From positions 1 to 5,474 of the forward strand of contig OMRS01000322.1 in NCBI GenBank assembly GCA_900313545.1: 5,474 nt of DNA. The letters are read 5' to 3'. How positions within the stretch are numbered: the stretch's first letter is position 1; every line of letters begins with the position of its first letter. A model generated the notes under the pieces. The model was not told where the DNA came from, ran no database searches, and saw nothing but the letters and a program-made list of their open reading frames with translations. Both the position numbers and the translations under genes were made by a program. Of this stretch, positions 1 through 5,258 are shown piece by piece. The stretch is from an uncultured Eubacteriales bacterium (lineage in GTDB: Bacteria; Bacillota_A; Clostridia; Christensenellales; Aristaeellaceae).

Positions 1-627
1 CTGAAGCGCCGCGTCAATCTGCGCGTCGGTCAGTTCCAGCGCCCCGTCGAGAATCAGAGGCATTTCCGCCGAGCCTTCAAAAATATTGCCGGTCACATGG
101 CCGTTCTTGCGCACATAATAGCTCAGGCCGGGCACGATATCCGGCGTTTGATCCGTGATGCCGTGCCGGGCAAGAACCCTGGAGTTTACCCAGATGCTGT
201 GGCCTTCCGCTTCCTGAATCAGAAGCTCGGCATCCGGACAGATCGCGTCGAGATCCTCCCTGGTAATCTCGGCACCGTTCAGATTCTTTTTCTCAAACAG
301 GAATTTGTAACACTTCAGGCCGGGATTGTTCCGGATATAATCCGCCATGATCTCCATGCCTTCCTGCTTGCTGTTGAACTGAAGCAGCATTCCCACATCG
401 TTGTACTCAAATCCGATGGGAAAGGTCACATGCACGTGACTGTCGATGATGCCGGGCATGATGAATTTTCCGCCGAGGTCAGTGACCTCGCCCTCATAGG
501 CCGAAAGGCCGGCCTCATCGCCCACATAGATGAATTTCCCGTCCTTCACCGCCAGCGCGGCGGCGTACGGACACGCGGGATTCGATGTGAAAATGCTGAC
601 GTTTCTGATGATCTGATCTGCCTTCAT
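1..627 (-). CDS. YtcJ-like metal-dependent amidohydrolase (Amidohydro_3 family), N-terminal part, cut by window edge
   Basis: Reading leftward from ATG at 627, the frame stays open for 209 codons to the window edge, so the C-terminal part is missing; YtcJ-type proteins are usually about 530-550 residues. The start is supported by a strong AAAGGAG site seven bases upstream (635-641). Visible landmarks are the N-terminal beta-sandwich strand with AVKDGKFIYVGD (residues 26-37), the metal-binding segment PGIIDSHVH (58-66, His64 and His66) and EGHSIWVNSRVL (141-152), which matches the family's GHSxWxNSxAL segment including His143. GHVTGNIFE (176-184) also fits the family. The family consists of TIM-barrel metallohydrolases that cleave C-N bonds of amides, formamides or cyclic imides; the substrate of this one is unknown. 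There is no signal peptide, so it is probably cytoplasmic. It is transcribed divergently from the HAD/kinase/PAP2 operon and no functional link to it is evident. Family assignment is confident; function beyond hydrolase is not. Confidence 0.9.
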   Translation of the reverse strand, partial: MKADQIIRNVSIFTSNPACPYAAALAVKDGKFIYVGDEAGLSAYEGEVTDLGGKFIMPGIIDSHVHVTFPIGFEYNDVGMLLQFNSKQEGMEIMADYIRNNPGLKCYKFLFEKKNLNGAEITREDLDAICPDAELLIQEAEGHSIWVNSRVLARHGITDQTPDIVPGLSYYVRKNGHVTGNIFEGSAEMPLILDGALELTDAQIDAALQ

Positions 628-690
628 GTCAGTTCTCCTTTCGCGGCTGCATTGTCCTGAAGCGGGGAGATTCCACGCTCTTTCCTGACT

Positions 691-720
691 GTCATATAAA
701 TATGTATTGTTTCGTGTCAA
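691..720 (-). promoter_or_regulatory. Sigma-A type promoter for the leftward amidohydrolase gene
   Basis: On the minus strand, a perfect -35 hexamer TTGACA (plus-strand 715-720) is followed after 18 bases by TATGAC (plus-strand 691-696), a four-of-six match to the -10 consensus. The spacer is AT-rich, unlike the flanking GC-rich DNA. Transcription would begin near 684 and give a leader of about 57 nt before the ATG at 627. The -10 is the weaker element; TTATAT, three bases nearer the -35, is an alternative -10 with a short spacer. Confidence 0.65.
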
Positions 721-741
721 GGCACTGTGCCGAGGTGTCAA
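714..741. promoter_or_regulatory. Paired TTGACAC repeats flanking a palindrome, candidate regulator site
   Basis: The heptamer GTGTCAA occurs at 714-720, where it contains the -35 element of the leftward promoter, and again at 735-741, exactly 21 bases (two helical turns) away. Between the copies lies the palindrome GGCACTGTGCC (721-731), with 5-bp arms around a single central base. Spacing and position suit a DNA-binding protein that acts just upstream of the amidohydrolase promoter. The repeats are short, so chance cannot be excluded. Confidence 0.3.
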
Positions 742-1092
742 CAGATGCGAAGGGAAAGGACTGAAAACGGGCAGAGCTGCCGGCCTCCGGCCCCTCAGTG
801 GCGGGCCTGCGGTCCGGGACGCCGCCTCCTCCAGTGCCCGCGGGGCATCGTCCGGCAGGGGCGGCAGCAGGGGAGCCATGCACTTTTGCTGACGCGCATG
901 GAGCCTGGTTGCCCAAACATGCCCGGACATGCGGATTCCATTCATGCTGACGGCAGCCGGCGTGCGAAGCTCCATGGATTCAGGCGGATCTCTGCGGGGA
1001 AGCCCCGTTTGAGTTCAGAAACCGCAGCATTTCCGCGTGAAGGGAGGCTGGGGAAGCCGGTCCCGCAGGGCCCTTTGGCAGGGGAGGGCGCA
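742..1092. other. GC-rich non-coding stretch with no supported gene
   Basis: Open frames exist here on both strands, but they overlap one another, have no ribosome binding site at their starts, use unbalanced codons and show no recognisable domain. They are best explained by the scarcity of stop codons in GC-rich DNA. A few short hairpins are visible, such as GCCGG/CCGGC around 779-791 and TGCCC/GGGCA around 836-848. None is followed by a T-run, so none is a convincing terminator. No RNA gene is recognised. Confidence 0.55.
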
Positions 1093-1117
1093 CAAACCGG
1101 TTCCGGAATTTGGTTTG
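1093..1117. promoter_or_regulatory. Overlapping palindromes upstream of the operon promoter, candidate operator
   Basis: Two 8-bp perfect palindromes share two bases: AACCGGTT (1095-1102) and TTCCGGAA (1101-1108). A larger inverted repeat CAAACC (1093-1098) / GGTTTG (1112-1117) encloses them and reaches into the -35 element at 1115-1120. A CG-centred AAACCGGTT core is typical of LacI-family operators, which often control sugar genes, and a sugar-kinase operon lies downstream. No regulator gene is in the window, so this is a suggestion from DNA symmetry alone. Confidence 0.35.
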
Positions 1118-1143
1118 CGGGCAGGACTCCTTGTTGGTATAAT
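1115..1143 (+). promoter_or_regulatory. Sigma-A promoter with extended -10, probably driving the HAD-FGGY-PAP2 operon
   Basis: A perfect TATAAT (1138-1143) is preceded by TGG (1135-1137), which makes a complete extended -10 (TGnTATAAT). Seventeen bases upstream is TTGCGG (1115-1120), which matches only the TTG half of the -35 consensus; a weak -35 is normal with an extended -10. Transcription would start near 1150. The next convincing gene is at 1609, so either the operon has a leader of about 460 nt or this promoter makes a separate short RNA. No better promoter is visible closer to the gene. Confidence 0.6.
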
Positions 1144-1149
1144 ACACAG

Positions 1150-1608
1150 GCCGTATTTGTGGTTTCCCCCGTCTGATCCGGCACCGCCATGAGGAAGGAA
1201 CTGGACTTTGGGTGCGTTTCCGCAGAGGAACGCGCGGAGAATCAGCTGCCGGTGAAGTCATTCTCCGGCGCGGACGGCGATGTCGCCGGGATGACCTGGG
1301 ACGGGAGGATCCCGCGGCAGGGCACCGATCCCTTCAGCCCCCCGGCGCGGAGGGCCCGCATGCCCCTGCGAAGCGGGCGGGAAGGCGCGCAGCAGGAGGA
1401 CGAAATGGAGGATATGCTGGTTTCCGGCGCGGAAACGACCACCGCCGTGCTCCGTAAGGACATCAGAACGGCCGTGCGCTGCGGCAGACCCCCCTGACGC
1501 AGACACGCGAACCGTTCAAAGGGCGATTTCACGGGCATCAAAGAGAAACGGTTTGTGTCAGCCGGAGTTTTCAGAGGAGCAGGACCGACTGACAGCAGGA
1601 AAAAGAAT
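1150..1608 (+). other. Long presumed 5' leader of the operon, no recognised gene or RNA family
   Basis: This is the stretch between the predicted transcription start and the HAD gene. It is GC-rich over most of its length. A 102-codon frame (ATG at 1189, stop ending at 1497) is the longest rightward candidate, but it has no ribosome binding site, no recognisable domain and a low-complexity, Arg/Gly/Pro-rich composition, so it is not called as a gene. The decamer CCGGCGCGGA appears three times (1265, 1342, 1424). The last part (1502-1559) contains a clear inverted repeat, listed separately. No known riboswitch or structured RNA consensus was recognised, and no T-run terminator interrupts it. 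Confidence 0.4.
1502..1559 (+). repeat. Inverted repeat in the leader, 50 bases before the HAD start codon
   Basis: GACAC (1502-1506) and AACCGTT (1510-1516) pair with AACGGTT (1547-1553) and GTGTC (1555-1559). This gives a 7-bp plus 5-bp stem separated by a small internal loop (three bases on one side, one on the other), closing a 30-base apical region. No T-run follows, so it is not a terminator. It could be an RNA stem in the operon leader or a protein-binding dyad. Confidence 0.4.
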
Positions 1609-2244
1609 ATGAATGTATATGATTTTGACGGAACGATTTTTTATTCGGACTGCAGCATAGGCTTTGCGCTGTGGTGCATACGGCGTCACCCGAGCCTGGT
1701 GATCACGTATCTGCCGGGGATGCTCTTCGGTCTGATCGGACACAAACTGGGATGGATTCCGAATTGCGAGCTGCAGCGCTGGATGTTCAGCTATCTGACA
1801 AAGATCGATGATTTTGACGAACAGATCGAGCGCTACTGGGACAAGTACGAAAAAAGGATTTCCGCATGGTACCTGGCGCAGAAAAGACCGGATGACCTGA
1901 TCATCAGCGCGTCGCCGGCGTGTATTATCGGACCTGTCGCAAAAAGGCTGGGCGTCAATTACATGGCAACGGAATATGACCGTGAATTCGGCGTGTTTAC
2001 GAATAACCTGATGTATGCCAAGGAAAAGGCGAAGTACATCATCGACCGCGGATTTCCCGTCATAGAGCATTTTTATTCGGATTCCCTGGCCGACACGCCC
2101 CTGGCCCTGTGCGCTGAAAAAGCCCATCTGGTCAAGGACCATGCCACCACGGTCGTGGACTGGCCCGATCTGGACAAGGAGACCATGGACACAGTCAAAG
2201 AAGAGATCGACACGGGATGGAGCATCCACCTGAAGAATGATTGA
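1609..2244 (+). CDS. HAD-superfamily (subclass IB) phosphatase, first gene of the operon
   Basis: This 211-residue protein carries all four HAD motifs. Motif I is DFDGT (5-9, nucleophile Asp5 and acid/base Asp7), motif II is SASP (100-103), the motif III lysine is probably Lys140 in YAKEKAKYI, and motif IV is SDSLAD (157-162, Mg-binding Asp158 and Asp162). Length and motif spacing match short HAD-IB phosphatases of the phosphoserine-phosphatase-like group common in Clostridia, which hydrolyse small phosphomonoesters; the substrate is unknown. The cap region has a strongly hydrophobic stretch (about 29-44), so membrane contact is possible. The frame extends upstream to 1555, but the ATG at 1609 is chosen because the conserved N-terminus begins there and an AGGA site (1597-1600) lies eight bases before it. 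Its TGA overlaps the kinase start codon, which implies translational coupling. Confidence 0.88.
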   Translation: MNVYDFDGTIFYSDCSIGFALWCIRRHPSLVITYLPGMLFGLIGHKLGWIPNCELQRWMFSYLTKIDDFDEQIERYWDKYEKRISAWYLAQKRPDDLIISASPACIIGPVAKRLGVNYMATEYDREFGVFTNNLMYAKEKAKYIIDRGFPVIEHFYSDSLADTPLALCAEKAHLVKDHATTVVDWPDLDKETMDTVKEEIDTGWSIHLKND

Positions 2245-3833
2245 TGAAGATAATCATTTATGACTTCGGAACCAGCACCGTCAAAACCTGCCTGTTTGAA
2301 ATTGAATCAGAGATCAGGCTTTTAGCCAGCGCCACCGCCGGTTACGGCCTCTATATTTCCGATGACGGCGGTGCCGAACAGGATACGGAGGAGTGGTGGG
2401 AAGCCCTGTGCAGGACCACAAGGGCGCTGTTTGAAAAGTCGGACGTTTCACCGGAGGAAATTGAAGGACTTGCATTCTGCTCCCAGATGCAGGGAACGGT
2501 GCTGGTTGACAAAGACGCAAACGCACTCAGACCCCCGATGAATTACCTTGATCAGAAGGGGGCCGGGGAATACAGGGAATGCATGGGGAAGGGAATCGTC
2601 AAGGTTTCCGGCTGCAGCCTGTACAAGCTGACGCGCAACCTCGTGGTGAATTATGCAGGCTCAACCAGCTCGAAAGATCCTGTCTGGAAGTACAAGTGGG
2701 TGGAGCATAACGAGCCGGATGTCTATAAACGGATATATAAATGGCTGGATATCGGCGACTACCTTGTCGCACGCTCGACAGGCAGAATCGTGCGGACCGC
2801 GGACTCGGCCTTTGCCACCTTTCTGTATGATACCAGAAAAGGCAGGGAGGGATGGAACAAAGGCCTGTTAAAGATGTACAAGGTCAATCCCGCGCACATG
2901 CCTGAGATTATCGATTGTACGGACAGGGTGGGCGGACTGACAAAAAAAGCGGCGCAGGACCTTGGACTGGTCGAGGGGATTCCGGTCTTCGGCGGCGGAG
3001 GAGATACGACCTTTGTGAACATCGGGGCCGGCTGTACGAGGGTTGGCGATACGCATATCTATGTCGGAACAAGCGGATGGGTTTCGACCTGCCTGGATTA
3101 TCAGGCGGTGGACATCAATGCCATGATCACCGGAGTGCTGTCAGCAAAACGCGGATATTACAACTACTATGCGGAGCTGGAGACGGCCGGGAAGTGCTTT
3201 GAATGGGTCCGGGACCATCTTGCGCTGGATGAGGTGGGCGTTTACCTGCACAGCAAGAAGATCACGGATGTGGAGAAGAAGTATATCAGCCTGTATGACT
3301 ATCTCTCCGAGGAAATCCAAAAGGTCCCGCCGGGAGCAAACGGCGTGATCTTCACTCCGTGGCTCCATGGAAACCGCTGCCCCTTTGAGGATTCAAAGGC
3401 GGGCGGGATGTTCTTCAACCTGAGGATTGAAACCGGAAAGAGGGACATGATCAGGGCGGTCCTTGAGGGCATATGCTACCATCTGCGCTGGCTTCTGGAA
3501 TGCGAGATGAAAAAGGTCAAAACCTCCGATACCATCAGGTTTGTCGGCGGCGGAGCCCTTTCAGGCGTCACATGTCAGATGCTCGCTGACATTACCGGGA
3601 GAACGATCGAAACCGTGGAGCATACGCAGGAGGTTGGAGCGGTCGGGACAGCGCTCGTTGTCGCGGCGGGAATCAGAGGGGAAGATGTGCTGGAGCTTTC
3701 ACGTCAGCTTGTCAAAGCCAGTCATGCCTATATGCCCAATCCCGACAACAGGAAAGTATATGACCGCAATTACAAGGTGTTCAAAAAGCTCTACAAGGCC
3801 AATGCCTCAAGCTTTAAGATCATCAACAGCTGA
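2244..3833 (+). CDS. FGGY-family carbohydrate kinase, xylulokinase-like
   Basis: The 529-residue product has the two-lobed FGGY kinase layout. The N-terminal phosphate-binding loop is DFGTSTVK (7-14), the substrate-side motif is CSQMQG (79-84), and DIGDYLVARSTG (169-180) fits the family. The probable catalytic base is Asp254 in FGGGGD (249-254). YVGTSGWVS (273-281) starts the C-terminal ATP lobe, followed by VGGGALSG (434-441) and EVGAVGTALVVAAG (463-476). Such kinases transfer phosphate from ATP to a sugar or polyol in the cytoplasm. Xylulokinases typically have QMHG where this one has QMQG, and it is somewhat longer than the usual 480-500 residues, so the substrate may not be xylulose. The start is ATG 2244, sharing its A with the TGA of the HAD gene; a TTG one codon upstream is possible but less likely. 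Only a weak GAAG (2232-2235) precedes it, so translation probably depends on the upstream gene. Confidence 0.9.
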   Translation: MKIIIYDFGTSTVKTCLFEIESEIRLLASATAGYGLYISDDGGAEQDTEEWWEALCRTTRALFEKSDVSPEEIEGLAFCSQMQGTVLVDKDANALRPPMNYLDQKGAGEYRECMGKGIVKVSGCSLYKLTRNLVVNYAGSTSSKDPVWKYKWVEHNEPDVYKRIYKWLDIGDYLVARSTGRIVRTADSAFATFLYDTRKGREGWNKGLLKMYKVNPAHMPEIIDCTDRVGGLTKKAAQDLGLVEGIPVFGGGGDTTFVNIGAGCTRVGDTHIYVGTSGWVSTCLDYQAVDINAMITGVLSAKRGYYNYYAELETAGKCFEWVRDHLALDEVGVYLHSKKITDVEKKYISLYDYLSEEIQKVPPGANGVIFTPWLHGNRCPFEDSKAGGMFFNLRIETGKRDMIRAVLEGICYHLRWLLECEMKKVKTSDTIRFVGGGALSGVTCQMLADITGRTIETVEHTQEVGAVGTALVVAAGIRGEDVLELSRQLVKASHAYMPNPDNRKVYDRNYKVFKKLYKANASSFKIINS

Positions 3834-3884
3834 CAGGACAACGATACGGTATATGAAAAGAACAAGTGAAAGAGGAATCTGAAG

Positions 3885-4793
3885 ATGGAGTGGGAAGCGA
3901 ATCTAATTGAATGGTGTCAGAAAAGCCTAAGCTTTGCAGTGGACTTTTCGAAGTATTTTGATTTTATTGGCGCGGAGACGGGGCTGCTGGTCCTTGTCCT
4001 GGTCGTGATGTTCTGCTGGAAAAAGAAAGCCGGACAGAAGCTGGCGCTTGTCGTTACGTGCGTGAACATGTGGCTGCCGATGATCAAGTCCGTCGTCTTA
4101 AGGCCCAGACCATATATGAAATATCCTGACAGGCTGAAACCTCTTGCCCTGTCAGATGAGAGCGCGGCAGCCATGGATGTGGCGGCTCAGGGATATTCTT
4201 TCCCCAGCATGCACAGCGGGTCCGTCTCGGCGGTATACTTCTGGCTGGCGAAGGAGGTTAAAAAGAACTGGCTTTGGATCGTGGCCGGAGTCCTGACCGT
4301 GCTGGTAGGCGTTTCAAGGGTCGTGGCAGGCATGCACTATCCGACGGACGTGCTGGCAGGATGGATACTGGGATTTGCAGTGATCGGCGTCTTCATGCTG
4401 CTTGACCGGTACGTGCATGATGAGCGGCTGTATTACGCGATCCTGCTGCTCTCCGCGGTTCCGGGACTGTTCTATGTGCGCACGACCGATTTCTTTACCG
4501 CTCTCGGGTGCCTGAGCGGCAGCATCGCCGGAATCACATTTGAGCGGAAATATGTGAATTATGAGGATACGCGAAAGATTCCCGCGATGATCCTGCGCGT
4601 GCTCGGCGCCATACTCCTGTACTTTGTGGTCAATACGCTGCTGAAGCTCCCGTTTGACAAACAGTTTCTTGCAGGTACAAGTCTTGCGGCCTTTTTGATC
4701 AGAACCGTCCGGTATGCGGTGATCATGTTCCTGATCGTCGGCGTATACCCGAAGGCGTTTCCTTTATTTGAGCGGATCGGCGGGAAAGAATAA
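3885..4793 (+). CDS. PAP2-family membrane phosphatase with an extra C-terminal membrane region
   Basis: The 302-residue product has the complete three-part PAP2 signature: K68-x6-R75-P76, P107-S-M-H110, and S144-R145-x5-H151-xxx-D155. His110 is the expected proton donor and His151 the nucleophile. The family removes phosphate from lipid phosphates such as phosphatidic acid or undecaprenyl pyrophosphate at the membrane. Hydrophobic segments are visible at roughly 28-44, 51-66, 128-147, 156-173, 182-198, 204-217, 233-250 and 262-285. The catalytic core ends near residue 175, leaving about 125 residues with several further membrane spans, more than the common 180-230-residue PAP2 proteins have. 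The start at 3885 is supported by AGAGGA (3871-3876), eight bases upstream. It lies 51 bases after the kinase with no terminator between, so it is probably in the same operon. The lipid substrate is not determinable here. Confidence 0.9.
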   Translation: MEWEANLIEWCQKSLSFAVDFSKYFDFIGAETGLLVLVLVVMFCWKKKAGQKLALVVTCVNMWLPMIKSVVLRPRPYMKYPDRLKPLALSDESAAAMDVAAQGYSFPSMHSGSVSAVYFWLAKEVKKNWLWIVAGVLTVLVGVSRVVAGMHYPTDVLAGWILGFAVIGVFMLLDRYVHDERLYYAILLLSAVPGLFYVRTTDFFTALGCLSGSIAGITFERKYVNYEDTRKIPAMILRVLGAILLYFVVNTLLKLPFDKQFLAGTSLAAFLIRTVRYAVIMFLIVGVYPKAFPLFERIGGKE

Positions 4794-4795
4794 GG

Positions 4796-4823
4796 GCAGC
4801 GGCGAAAGAAGGAGTGCCGCTGC
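4796..4823 (+). repeat. Short hairpin just after the PAP2 stop codon
   Basis: GCAGCGGC (4796-4803) and GCCGCTGC (4816-4823) form an 8-bp perfect stem around a 12-base purine-rich loop containing AAGGAG (4809-4814). There is no T-run after it, so it is probably not a terminator. It may protect the mRNA 3' of the PAP2 gene or separate its expression from the small frame downstream. Confidence 0.4.
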
Positions 4824-4848
4824 GCGAAAACGGGCGCGGGAGGAGAAA

Positions 4849-5022
4849 ATGAGAGGTTCAGGGAACAGCCTGCAGGCATTGATGCCCGGAGCGTTCACGG
4901 ATGCGGACGGCAGGATGACCGAACCGGACGGCGTGTCGGGGTTGTGGAGAAGAGTGATTGTGTACAGCCGGACCGGACGATTTTCCTTCGGCGGGTCTGT
5001 GATGGAATATTATGCGGTTTGA
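4849..5022 (+). CDS. Possible 57-residue small protein of unknown function
   Basis: A strong GGAGG site (4839-4843) lies five bases before ATG 4849, which is the main reason to list this frame. It ends at TGA 5020-5022, about 60 bases before the operon terminator, and lies 55 bases after the PAP2 stop on the same strand. The product has no signal peptide, membrane span, cysteine or recognisable domain. It contains LWRRVIVYSRTGRFSFGG near residues 32-49 and ends MEYYAV. The frame can be extended to an ATG at 4768 inside the PAP2 gene, but that start has no support. It could be a real small last gene of the operon, a decayed gene end, or chance. Confidence 0.3.
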   Translation: MRGSGNSLQALMPGAFTDADGRMTEPDGVSGLWRRVIVYSRTGRFSFGGSVMEYYAV

Positions 5023-5084
5023 TATGAAATCCTCCCAGCCGGCTTACGAATCTCAATCCTCTGCTGAAAGATATTTCAAGCTGT

Positions 5085-5125
5085 ATGAGTCCCCGGCTCC
5101 AGAAGGCCGGGGACTCATTCTTGAT
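5085..5125 (+). terminator. Intrinsic terminator of the HAD-FGGY-PAP2 operon
   Basis: ATGAGTCCCCGGC (5085-5097) pairs perfectly over 13 bp with GCCGGGGACTCAT (5106-5118), leaving an 8-base loop. It is followed on the plus strand by TCTTGATT, a modest T-rich tail; the opposite side is not T-rich, so termination is rightward. It follows the PAP2 gene and the possible small frame, and marks the operon end. Confidence 0.8.
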
Positions 5126-5258
5126 TATAGGAAACTACGGTAATCGATGAGAGGGAAGCAATATCAAAGTTGAGTAACTGTTCAGCAAGCGAGGTTTGGA
5201 ACCCCCTGTCAGACTGCACGACAAATGATTCTAAATCCGGCCCTAAATTGCAAATTCA

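Noticed and set aside
97..660. 187-codon rightward frame opposite the amidohydrolase
   Set aside because: It is the antisense shadow of the amidohydrolase, whose motifs and ribosome binding site are clear on the other strand.
727..1176. 149-codon rightward frame in the GC-rich intergenic region, with several overlapping frames on both strands
   Set aside because: There is no ribosome binding site and no recognisable domain, the composition is low-complexity, and equal-length frames occur in other registers, as expected for GC-rich DNA poor in stop codons.
1189..1497. 102-codon rightward frame after the operon promoter, possible leader protein
   Set aside because: The ATG is preceded by a C-rich sequence without a Shine-Dalgarno match, the product is Arg/Gly/Pro-rich with no family resemblance, and the opposite strand is equally open.
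1150..1608. Known riboswitch, 6S, RNase P, SRP or tmRNA in the leader
   Set aside because: I compared by eye with remembered consensus cores of these RNAs and saw no convincing match; a covariance-model search would be decisive.
1558..2229. 223-codon leftward frame opposite the HAD gene
   Set aside because: Antisense shadow; the plus strand encodes all four HAD motifs and connects by overlap to the next gene.
4768..4848. Upstream extension of the 57-residue frame to ATG 4768 inside the PAP2 gene
   Set aside because: No ribosome binding site at 4768 and it would overlap the PAP2 coding end; the strong GGAGG favours ATG 4849 if the frame is used at all.
5131..5258. Open frame of about 43 codons before the Rpn-like fragment that might be its missing N-terminus
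   Set aside because: It has no start codon or ribosome binding site and its translation lacks the PD-(D/E)XK pattern.
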